Below are positions 1-5,492 of a stretch of DNA of 5,524 nucleotides, piece after piece; position 1 is the stretch's first letter, and the number at the start of each line of letters is the position of its first letter. The translations under genes were made by a program, and so were the position numbers. The notes under the pieces were generated by a model. It did not search any database. It saw only the letters and a list, made by a program, of their open reading frames with translations, and had not been told where the DNA came from. Source of the DNA: Actinomycetota bacterium (GTDB lineage: Bacteria; Actinomycetota; Humimicrobiia; Humimicrobiales; Humimicrobiaceae); NCBI GenBank assembly GCA_023379515.1, contig JAMCQQ010000046.1, positions 1-5,524 of the forward strand. Direction: 5' to 3'.

Positions 1-3
1 CAT
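1..3 (-). CDS. Start codon of a probable next gene, cut off by the window edge
   Basis: Reading the minus strand leftwards, an ATG at 3-1 is preceded by GGAGGAGGAACC, a near-perfect Shine-Dalgarno with about 7 nt spacing. It follows the terminator of the protease gene by about 160 nt. The simplest reading is that another minus-strand gene begins here and continues outside the window. No coding sequence is visible beyond the start codon, so nothing can be said about the product. The call rests only on the ribosome binding site and the position after a terminator. Confidence 0.45.
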
Positions 4-21
4 GGTTCCTCCTCCGGGAGG
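4..21 (-). promoter_or_regulatory. Strong Shine-Dalgarno that can fold into a sequestering hairpin
   Basis: The minus strand reads CCTCC (21-17), CGGA (16-13), GGAGG (12-8), AACC, ATG. GGAGGAGG (15-8) is an excellent ribosome binding site for the ATG at 3-1. The CCTCC just before it can pair with GGAGG to make a 5-bp hairpin with a 4-nt loop, which would hide the site. That arrangement is typical of translational control, but it could also arise by chance from a GC-rich run. Confidence 0.45.
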
Positions 22-120
22 GGAGCGAAGCCTGAAACTGAGCTGGCTTTTACTCGCCGGGGAAAAGCCTGCGTGTTTTTGAAATACCCATCATGGCTCT
101 TAAATTGCTATCACAAAATT
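4..120 (-). other. GC-rich structured 5' leader of the left-edge gene (unidentified)
   Basis: The part from about 90 down to 4 is clearly richer in G and C than the AT-rich DNA next to it, yet shows no supported coding sequence. On the minus strand GGCTTTT (69-63) can pair with AAAAGCC (51-45) across an 11-nt loop. The same AAAAGCC can instead pair in part with GGCTT (32-28) nearer the start codon. These two pairings exclude each other, and a further small hairpin covers the Shine-Dalgarno. This looks like a regulatory leader such as a riboswitch or protein-binding leader. I compared it from memory with cobalamin, c-di-GMP, TPP, SAM, ZTP, fluoride and tetrahydrofolate riboswitches and could not match any of them. 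Confidence 0.3.
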
Positions 121-166
121 TTAGATGCTTCCTTATAAAAATATTATTAAGAATTAAATAAAAATT

Positions 167-202
167 AAAGGGTTCAGAATAATTCCTTACTCTGAACCCT
201 TT
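167..202 (-). terminator. Intrinsic terminator after the protease gene (bidirectional form)
   Basis: A perfect 12-bp inverted repeat has arms at 167-178 (AAAGGGTTCAGA) and 191-202, separated by a 12-nt loop. On the minus strand the stem ends in TTT and runs into TTTAATTTTTATTT, a reasonable T-rich tract. It lies about 53 bp past the stop codon of the protease gene and should end that transcript. On the plus strand the stem is followed by an even better T tract (199-210), so it could also stop transcription entering from the left, although no plus-strand gene is visible there. Confidence 0.85.
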
Positions 203-255
203 TTTTCTTTTTATTAACTGTTATTTCAAATTTAAAACTTTACAAACATGCCCAT

Positions 256-1734
256 TTAACCAAGCTTATTTCCGCAATTAGGACAGAATGCGGCACCCTC
301 TTCAGTTTGATTTCCGCAATTGGGACAAAATTTAGCCTTTGACTTTGAATCCCCTTCAGGTATCTGCTGAGGTGGAGGCGGTGTATATGCTGCAGCAGTT
401 GGAGCAACAACCTGCGGTCTGTTTTTCCTTTTTAAAAGAACAACAATCAGAACTACTATCAGTGCAATTACCAGTATTGGAATAACTATTATCAGAATCA
501 GTACCGTTGTGGTTATTGCAGATTCTGCTTTCTTGGGTAAAGTTGTTGGTGTTGTGCTTGTTGTTTCAGCAGCAACTGTAGTTACTGTAGTATCCTGCAC
601 GACTGTTTCTGAAGTCAGCGGAACATCGCTGCCCATATTTGCCTGAGCTTTAGCAATGTACTCCCCGGCAAGAAGATGACCGGCACTCAAATTCTGGACA
701 GCTTTAAAATGTATAATCGCTTCACTGAAATGATTTTGCTTAAACATTGCAAGACCGGTTCGCCACTCATTATCCACCTGTCCCAATTTGTTTTCAACTC
801 CCAGCAGCAGTTTTACATCATTAGCTGGTCTCAGGTAGTTGTTAGTATCGTCTGTACCCATTGTTAATATCCCGATAACTGTACCTTCTTTTCCCAAAAC
901 GGGCCCGCCGCTGTTTCCTGGCCTTGCATCTCCCTGAACCTGGAGCACTTCGGTGCCATGATACATTACTTTCCCGCTGATTGAACCCTGTGTAACTGTC
1001 GGATTTAACGGATTATCCTGGCCGATATCAGAGGTCCATGGATAGCCGATTATTGTTACCTGGTCCCCTACGCCTACCATTGAAGAATCTCCGATTAATA
1101 CGGAAGACAGTGCTCTTCCGGTAACAGGAGCTATCCTTATTACTGCTATATCTCTTTGATTGCGATCGCTCAAGCTTACAACTTCTGCCCTGGTATATGT
1201 ATTTCCGGGATTGTCCGGAACATTTGCAGTTACGGTATTGAACTGAACCCATACTTCCCTGTCGGGTTCGGTTTTATTCTGGCCTTCTACCTTGTAAGTA
1301 TCATAAATTACGTTCCAATCAGCATCTGTCAGATTGGGGTAATCATCAGGATAAACATTGGCTATATATGCATCAAGAATGGCCCATTTCATATTTACAT
1401 AGTCAGCAACAATACCATCTACCATATGTCCCGCGGTAACTATTGTACCCGTATCAGGATTTACTACAAACCCTGTGCCGCCAAATGGTCCATAGTAATA
1501 CTGCTCACTCCAGGCTGCAAGTCCGGGATCATATACATATGCGTAATAAACGGTTGTTATATAAGCAACCGCCGGTTCAACAAGCAGCCATGAGTCACCT
1601 GGTGAAAATTGGTAGTCAGTACCAGTACTTTTTTGATCCGTTGAGCTTTCCTGGGCAAAAACCAGCGAAGTAAAGCTAAGAAAGAACATTATTATAAAGA
1701 CTACTATCAAAGTCTTTAATAAATTCTTCTTCAT
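256..1734 (-). CDS. Membrane-anchored trypsin-like serine protease with C-terminal zinc ribbon
   Basis: The 492-residue protein starts with a basic, hydrophobic signal peptide (about 1-27, likely cleaved after VFA). A chymotrypsin/HtrA-type protease domain follows (about 50-312) with an apparent triad of His103 (VTAGHMVDG), Asp195 (RDIAVIRI) and Ser275 (RPGNSGGPV). About 90 residues separate His and Asp, suggesting an insertion near 108-160. There is no PDZ domain. Residues 323-367 resemble one or two TPR helices, and 371-401 form a Ser/Thr-rich linker. Residues 408-434 are a membrane helix followed by basic KRKNR, so the protease should face outward and the tail inward. The tail is Pro-rich (about 440-460) and ends in a four-cysteine zinc ribbon (C470, C473, C484, C487; two CPNCGN knuckles). 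The start is supported by GGGGAGGGAG 8 nt upstream. It has its own promoter and a terminator downstream. The likely role is cell-surface proteolysis or signalling. The substrate is unknown, and degP/htrA should not be assigned. Confidence 0.88.
   Translation of the reverse strand: MKKNLLKTLIVVFIIMFFLSFTSLVFAQESSTDQKSTGTDYQFSPGDSWLLVEPAVAYITTVYYAYVYDPGLAAWSEQYYYGPFGGTGFVVNPDTGTIVTAGHMVDGIVADYVNMKWAILDAYIANVYPDDYPNLTDADWNVIYDTYKVEGQNKTEPDREVWVQFNTVTANVPDNPGNTYTRAEVVSLSDRNQRDIAVIRIAPVTGRALSSVLIGDSSMVGVGDQVTIIGYPWTSDIGQDNPLNPTVTQGSISGKVMYHGTEVLQVQGDARPGNSGGPVLGKEGTVIGILTMGTDDTNNYLRPANDVKLLLGVENKLGQVDNEWRTGLAMFKQNHFSEAIIHFKAVQNLSAGHLLAGEYIAKAQANMGSDVPLTSETVVQDTTVTTVAAETTSTTPTTLPKKAESAITTTVLILIIVIPILVIALIVVLIVVLLKRKNRPQVVAPTAAAYTPPPPQQIPEGDSKSKAKFCPNCGNQTEEGAAFCPNCGNKLG
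269..331. repeat. Duplicated zinc-knuckle coding segment
   Basis: Two 21-bp segments, 269-289 and 311-331, agree at 19 of 21 positions and lie 42 bp (14 codons) apart in the same frame. Each encodes the FCPNCGN knuckle of the C-terminal zinc ribbon of the protease. The near-identity at the DNA level suggests a recent internal duplication, or simply strong codon constraint on a repeated motif. Confidence 0.7.
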
Positions 1735-1749
1735 CTAATCTCCCTCCCC
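1735..1749 (-). promoter_or_regulatory. Strong ribosome binding site of the protease gene
   Basis: The minus strand reads GGGGAGGGAGATTAG directly before the ATG at 1734-1732. GGAGG with an 8-nt spacer is close to ideal and fixes the start codon, consistent with the signal peptide that follows at once. It is much stronger than the sites in front of bshC and bshA. Confidence 0.85.
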
Positions 1750-1812
1750 TTTTAATATTAAAATTTAATATTCAAAATTTAGTCTTTTTTTGCCTTTTTT
1801 AATATTTCCTAA

Positions 1813-1840
1813 ATTATATTTTATATATCGTCATAGTCAA
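1813..1840 (-). promoter_or_regulatory. Sigma-70/SigA-type promoter for the protease gene
   Basis: On the minus strand TTGACT (1840-1835) and TATAAT (1818-1813) are separated by 16 bp. The -35 matches the consensus at 5 of 6 positions and the -10 at 6 of 6. Transcription should begin near 1806, giving a leader of about 70 nt. The -35 box starts only 15 bp past the bshA stop codon, and I see no terminator between them. The protease is therefore probably expressed from this promoter plus possible read-through from the bsh operon. Confidence 0.75.
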
Positions 1841-1854
1841 CATAAAAGTTTAAT

Positions 1855-2982
1855 TTAATTATTTAAGACTTCATTGTAATAATTTATATATTGCGGAACT
1901 ATAATTGAGCTGTCAAAAAGCACGGCTCTTTTTCTTGCTTCCTGACCCATTTTTTGTATGTAAAAATCTGTGCAAAGTACTTCTATTGCCCTATTTGCAA
2001 GTGATTTTACATCATCCGGATCACAAAGATAGCCGCATTGGCCGTCTATTACAACTTCAGGAAGCCCTCCTGTATTTGTTCCAATTACAGGCACCGAACA
2101 GCTTAAAGCCTCTAATGCCGAAAGTCCAAAGCTTTCACTTTTTGAAGGCAGCATATAAAGATCGCTGGCACTTAGAACAGGAATTATATTGTCATATCTT
2201 CCAAGAAAAAATACTTTGTCGCCCAGTTTCAACTTTTCAACCATAATCTTGCACCTTGCAGCTTCAGGACCTTCACCAACCAGCAGTAGTTTGCTTTGGA
2301 CCTCCCTGCTTATCCTGCAAAAAGCTTTTATGATGTTCTGGATTCTTTTAACTGGTCTGAAGTTGGAAATATGTGATATTACTTTATCTCCTTTTTTAAT
2401 AAGCTTTAAGAAATCCATATTTTCCCTGTCCAGATTATCCTTCTTGTATCTCTCGGTATCCACAAAATTATAAATTACCCTCATGTCTTTTTTTGTTTTA
2501 AAGATTTCTTCAGTCGATTTTTTTAGATAATTTGAGACACATGTGATGCCATTGCTGCTTTCAATACTGAACTTGGTTATTTTATAGAAAGAACTGTGAC
2601 TTCCAACCAGCGTTATGTCTGTCCCATGAAGTGTTGTAACAAACTTAATCTTATCTTCTCCCACCATTTTTTGAGCAAGATATGCCGATGTAGCATGAGG
2701 CATTGCATAATGCACATGCAGTATATCGAGTTTTTCTGATTCAATTACTTCGGACATTTTAACGCTTAATGACAAGCTGTAGGGAGGATATTTGAAAAGT
2801 GGATATTCGAGCATTTCGACTTCATGAAAATAAATATTTTTAAAAAAATTATTTATCCTGAAAGGAAGCGCATAGCTGATAAAATGGATCTTATGGCCCT
2901 TTTTTGCCAGTGCTATCCCCAGCTCAGCCGCTACCGCTCCGCTGCCGCCATAAGTTGGATAACAGGTAATTCCAATTCTCAT
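1855..2982 (-). CDS. bshA: BshA, N-acetyl-alpha-D-glucosaminyl L-malate synthase
   Basis: BshA carries out the first step of bacillithiol synthesis in the cytoplasm: it transfers GlcNAc from UDP-GlcNAc to L-malate. The 375-residue length is normal for this GT4 retaining glycosyltransferase (GT-B fold, no membrane segment). The N-terminal domain has the BshA signature CYPTYGGSG (7-15) with the Gly-rich loop, ISYALPFR (35-42), FKYPPY (63-68), [15 protein letters not shown] (89-103) and [11 protein letters not shown] (117-127). The C-terminal, nucleotide-sugar domain has ISNFRPVKR (205-213), LLLVGEGPE (232-240) and the E-x7-E motif (Glu283, Glu291), then [11 protein letters not shown]. The run of family-specific motifs favours BshA over actinobacterial MshA or generic GT4 enzymes. 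It is the last gene of the operon, 11 bp after bshB1, with no clear Shine-Dalgarno, so translation may depend on coupling. It shares an exact 24-bp stretch with bshB1. Confidence 0.95.
   Translation of the reverse strand: MRIGITCYPTYGGSGAVAAELGIALAKKGHKIHFISYALPFRINNFFKNIYFHEVEMLEYPLFKYPPYSLSLSVKMSEVIESEKLDILHVHYAMPHATSAYLAQKMVGEDKIKFVTTLHGTDITLVGSHSSFYKITKFSIESSNGITCVSNYLKKSTEEIFKTKKDMRVIYNFVDTERYKKDNLDRENMDFLKLIKKGDKVISHISNFRPVKRIQNIIKAFCRISREVQSKLLLVGEGPEAARCKIMVEKLKLGDKVFFLGRYDNIIPVLSASDLYMLPSKSESFGLSALEALSCSVPVIGTNTGGLPEVVIDGQCGYLCDPDDVKSLANRAIEVLCTDFYIQKMGQEARKRAVLFDSSIIVPQYINYYNEVLNN
1947..1970. repeat. 24-bp exact repeat, copy in bshA
   Basis: This stretch is identical over 24 bp to positions 3203-3226 in bshB1. 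Both copies are in the same orientation and reading frame and encode DFYIQKM (BshA residues 339-345). Flanking bases differ at once on both sides. The two proteins are not homologous, so shared ancestry of the genes does not explain the match. Confidence 0.9.
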
Positions 2983-2993
2983 CTTATAAAATC

Positions 2994-3707
2994 TTAAAAA
3001 ATAATATAATCAAAAAATTTTACAGGATCGTCAATCTTTATATGGGATTCTATAAAAAATGGTTCTCCATATTCAACATTAATTTTCAGTCCGTAAATTT
3101 TATTTCTGCTCGTTATGAAGTCATAAAAATATCCTGAATTTATATATGTTGACTGACTGCTGGTTCCTTTTGCAAACTGAGATTTATAAGCAGCAAAAAC
3201 TTCCATTTTTTGTATGTAAAAATCTGAAATATCCACTATGAAATTGGGCCTGAATTGATAATTCAGCATATATGAAATCACGATTTTTGGCTTGTGAAAC
3301 TGGTTGCCTGTCTTAAAATTTTTTAGTCCCGATATAAAGATTGAATCTTTTAAAAGTTTGTTTGAATTTTCATGATCGGGATGCCGGTCCTTTTCATAAG
3401 GTATTAGAGCCATCGAAGGTTTATATTTTCTTATTACTTCTATTATTTTCAATCTGTTTTCAGAATTATTGGCAACTGCAGCATCGCCAATCCTTAAATT
3501 CTCCCTAGTATCAAGTTTTAAAATTTTTGTGGCATCCAGAGTCTCTTTTTTTCTTGTTTCAGGATCTCCGTTGGAAGACAGTTCCCCTTCCGTCAAATCT
3601 ATTATTCCTGTCGTATAGCCAATACTCTTTAATTTTAATAAGAGGCCGCCGCATCCCATATCGGCATCATCGGGATGTGGACTGAAGGCCAGAACATCCA
3701 CAAACAT
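2994..3707 (-). CDS. bshB1: BshB1, GlcNAc-malate deacetylase (LmbE/PIG-L family, zinc-dependent)
   Basis: BshB1 removes the acetyl group of GlcNAc-malate to give GlcN-malate, the second step of bacillithiol synthesis. The 237 residues are the usual size of this cytosolic family. The N-terminal SPHPDDADMGCGG (9-21) gives metal ligands His11 and Asp14 and the catalytic Asp13. DRHPDH (107-112) gives the third ligand His112 and the conserved His109. TEGELSSNGDPETRKKE (39-55), YKSQF (174-178) and YGEPFFIE (213-220) match the BshB1 subgroup rather than MshB or the broader LmbE family. The ATG directly follows the TAA of bshC, with AAGGATGGAAG inside the end of bshC serving as ribosome binding site. 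bshA follows after 11 bp. Residues 162-168 (DFYIQKM) are encoded by a 24-bp stretch also found in bshA. Confidence 0.94.
   Translation of the reverse strand: MFVDVLAFSPHPDDADMGCGGLLLKLKSIGYTTGIIDLTEGELSSNGDPETRKKETLDATKILKLDTRENLRIGDAAVANNSENRLKIIEVIRKYKPSMALIPYEKDRHPDHENSNKLLKDSIFISGLKNFKTGNQFHKPKIVISYMLNYQFRPNFIVDISDFYIQKMEVFAAYKSQFAKGTSSQSTYINSGYFYDFITSRNKIYGLKINVEYGEPFFIESHIKIDDPVKFFDYIIF
3203..3226. repeat. 24-bp exact repeat, copy in bshB1
   Basis: Partner of the copy at 1947-1970, 1256 bp away and in direct orientation. It encodes DFYIQKM at BshB1 residues 162-168, just before the conserved AAYKSQF segment. All seven codons, including synonymous positions, are the same in both genes. 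Confidence 0.9.
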
Positions 3708-5378
3708 TTAACTTCCATCCTTTTCTTTTTCTATTTTTATAAACTTATGCGAAAAGCTCATGGGGATTATTTCATTATAAAGATTATTCAAAAAAGCAAA
3801 ATCATATTTATTGATATAATTAAAAATATTTACTATCCTTTCCTGTAACTTATTGTCCGGAAATAAATTCAGATATAATCTGTCCACGGCATCCGAAATG
3901 AATGAGTTTCTTTTTTTAATATCCGAATATATTTTTTTATAAAGCATTTTAAGCTCTTTCCTAAAATTTTTTTCAACCCTGTCAAATAAGCTATCCGTAT
4001 TGACATCTTTAATTGTTATTGTTTTTTTAAGACTTTCAAGCTTAAGTATTATATCATTTTGGAAATTTATCAACAGTTCATCTATTTCTTTAGCTTTATC
4101 TGCCAGTAAAATTTTCTTTTTTAAAGCCTCTTTTCCGAGTTCAAAATCCTCCTGGCTTATCCTGATTTTTTCCATTACTGAAGATATCTTATTTTCAATA
4201 ATTGTAGCAGAAAATCTTGGATAGATAACCGGCATTTCAATCTCAGCCATATCGTATATTTCCTTCAACTGGGCAAAATAGCTAACCTCACCGGGTCCGC
4301 AAACCGTACAGATAACAGGCAGGATCCAGTCCTGGAACAAAGGGCGCAGCACAACATTTAAATTTAAACTGAGTATTTCATTGTCAATTATATCAATTAA
4401 CTTATTCTTATCGGTTTCCATTATCTTTGCTCTGCTGCCGGATGTGCTTTGAAAAAAATTAAGACTATTAATATTTGAAGATCCATTTAGCTGGGAATGA
4501 TATCCCCTGCGGACAAGCAGCTCACCATTTTCTTTTATGGCCTTGTTGATTTTAATATGATTGATGACATCAAATTTCAATATTTTTGCAGATAATTTTT
4601 TAAACTCCGGAACACCAGGATCTATAACAGCCAGACCATAATCATAGAAGATTCTGGAAATTATCACAGAAAAAAATGATGAAATGCTGAGTCCGTTTTT
4701 TTGATTAAAATTAGAAAGAGCCACATCAAGACAATCCTGAAGCAAATTAAAAATTTTAGGTTTAAATTCCGTATCGGATAAAAGACTGAAAAATTCACTT
4801 ATTTTATTTTTAACAGCAAGCGGTGAAAAATAAATATCATAAAACCTGGTCTGCCTGCTGTTGGAATCTGTTTTATTTGGCAAATCAATTAAGTTCAGGT
4901 CGATCTTTTTTAATTCCTGTCCTAAAAAGTATAAATTATTTATATTATCAAAATTACTGTCATCGGATGCATTCCAGAAGCATGGCACCACTTTAATATT
5001 CAATTTCTCCCGGAGGAAAGAACTTAGTTTAAGAATCGTTAAAATTTTATATATGATGAAAGCTGGACCGCCAAGAAAACCTGGCTGCTGGCCCCCTATT
5101 ACCACTACCGAGTCTTTTTCCTTTAAACTCTCAATATTTTCCAAAGTTTTGCTGCTGCAATTTAATCTTTCATTATATTTTTTTAGTATAGCTGCCACTT
5201 CATTTCTGAATGTACCATCGTAGCAGTTTTTTATACGGTTTGCGTTCTCTTTATAACTTTCCAATTTTCTATAGTCAAATTGAAAACGATCCTGCAAGTT
5301 GTTAAAATTAAAAATATAATCCCTGAATAAAGAATTATAATAAAATTTTTCTGAGGTTATTTCTTTTATTCTAATCAT
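3708..5378 (-). CDS. bshC: BshC, putative cysteine-adding enzyme of bacillithiol synthesis
   Basis: BshC is assigned the last step, adding L-cysteine to GlcN-malate to form bacillithiol. The 556 residues fit the family (about 540). Visible landmarks are VIGGQQPGFLGGPAFIIYK (93-111), VPCFWNASDDSNFDNIN (131-147), VVLRPLFQDWILP (342-354), GPGEVSYFAQLKEIYD (361-376), MPVIYPR (382-388), a Lys/Glu-rich helical stretch near 400-490 that fits the coiled coil used for dimerisation, and a C-terminal LFPDNKLQERIVNIFNYINKY (505-525). The family usually has EDHD in the second motif; here it reads DDSN, so the His and one acidic residue are replaced. The gene is markedly AT-rich. The ATG at 5378 has only a weak upstream GGCCAGAG. 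It is first in the operon and touches bshB1 end to start. The family call is firm. Whether it makes bacillithiol itself or a variant thiol is not shown by sequence. Confidence 0.93.
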   Translation of the reverse strand: MIRIKEITSEKFYYNSLFRDYIFNFNNLQDRFQFDYRKLESYKENANRIKNCYDGTFRNEVAAILKKYNERLNCSSKTLENIESLKEKDSVVVIGGQQPGFLGGPAFIIYKILTILKLSSFLREKLNIKVVPCFWNASDDSNFDNINNLYFLGQELKKIDLNLIDLPNKTDSNSRQTRFYDIYFSPLAVKNKISEFFSLLSDTEFKPKIFNLLQDCLDVALSNFNQKNGLSISSFFSVIISRIFYDYGLAVIDPGVPEFKKLSAKILKFDVINHIKINKAIKENGELLVRRGYHSQLNGSSNINSLNFFQSTSGSRAKIMETDKNKLIDIIDNEILSLNLNVVLRPLFQDWILPVICTVCGPGEVSYFAQLKEIYDMAEIEMPVIYPRFSATIIENKISSVMEKIRISQEDFELGKEALKKKILLADKAKEIDELLINFQNDIILKLESLKKTITIKDVNTDSLFDRVEKNFRKELKMLYKKIYSDIKKRNSFISDAVDRLYLNLFPDNKLQERIVNIFNYINKYDFAFLNNLYNEIIPMSFSHKFIKIEKEKDGS

Positions 5379-5409
5379 TAATCTCTGGCCATTAATTGAT
5401 TATTAAATA

Positions 5410-5474
5410 TTTTATATTCTGTTATAATATTGCATTATTGTTAAATTGTTTTATATTCCGTTATAATATTGCAT
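5410..5474. repeat. Tandem pair of 26-bp repeats upstream of the bsh operon
   Basis: Positions 5410-5435 and 5449-5474 are direct copies of a 26-bp AT-rich unit with a single mismatch (T at 5420, C at 5459), 39 bp start to start. Each contains TATAATATTGCAT, which has -10-like boxes on both strands. Possible explanations are two binding sites for a regulator of the operon, or a local duplication of a promoter. Confidence 0.8.
5438..5467 (+). promoter_or_regulatory. Candidate divergent promoter toward the right window edge
   Basis: On the plus strand TTGTTA (5438-5443) and a perfect TATAAT (5462-5467) are 18 bp apart, pointing right. Downstream, AAAGGA at 5511-5516 could be a ribosome binding site for a plus-strand gene starting just past the window. 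This -10 almost exactly overlaps the minus-strand -10 of the bsh promoter. No start codon is inside the window, so the divergent gene is only an inference. Confidence 0.4.
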
Positions 5475-5492
5475 ATTACTAAAATAATACAA
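5463..5492 (-). promoter_or_regulatory. Candidate promoter of the bshC-bshB1-bshA operon
   Basis: On the minus strand TTGTAT (5492-5487) and TATTAT (5468-5463) are separated by 18 bp. Each differs from the SigA consensus at one or two positions. Start of transcription would be near 5456, about 78 nt before bshC. The -10 lies inside the right copy of the tandem repeat. The left copy has the same -10-like box but no good -35. The surrounding DNA is so AT-rich that chance matches are likely, so the call is moderate. Confidence 0.45.

Noticed and set aside
1..110. Plus-strand resemblance to a domain V piece of 23S rRNA (TTGAAATACC near 79-88 and a Gly-tract before it)
   Set aside because: Only about 10 bases match what I remember of the conserved rRNA segment, and the flanking conserved positions are absent. 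The minus-strand Shine-Dalgarno plus ATG explains the region better. A covariance-model search would settle it.
676..1673. Plus-strand open frames opposite the protease gene (up to about 145 codons)
   Set aside because: Their products are low-complexity or odd in composition, have no ribosome binding sites, and lie opposite a clearly conserved protease. They are antisense shadows.
256..1734. Naming the protease degP or htrA
   Set aside because: No PDZ domain is present and the C-terminal half (TPR-like region, stalk, membrane helix, zinc ribbon) differs from DegP-type proteins.
1754..1772. 19-bp A/T-only palindrome in the protease leader
   Set aside because: It is a perfect 9-bp inverted repeat around one base, but made only of A and T in very AT-rich DNA. 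It is too weak for a terminator and not specific enough to call an operator.
1905..2473. Plus-strand open frames opposite bshA
   Set aside because: They overlap a highly conserved glycosyltransferase on the other strand and show no recognisable motif or start signal.
2994..2996. A Shine-Dalgarno for bshA in the 11-bp gap after bshB1
   Set aside because: The minus-strand stretch TTTTTAAGATTTTATAAG before the bshA ATG has no GGAGG-like core, so I did not list a site. Translational coupling is more likely.
4000..5223. Plus-strand open frames opposite bshC
   Set aside because: They are Ser/Phe/Leu-rich products of reading an AT-rich gene backwards, with no ribosome binding site or motif.
5379..5394. 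Four-codon upstream ORF (ATG GCC AGA GAT TAA) overlapping the bshC start as TAATG
   Set aside because: It has no ribosome binding site, and such a tiny ORF is expected by chance in this DNA. A leader-peptide role cannot be supported.
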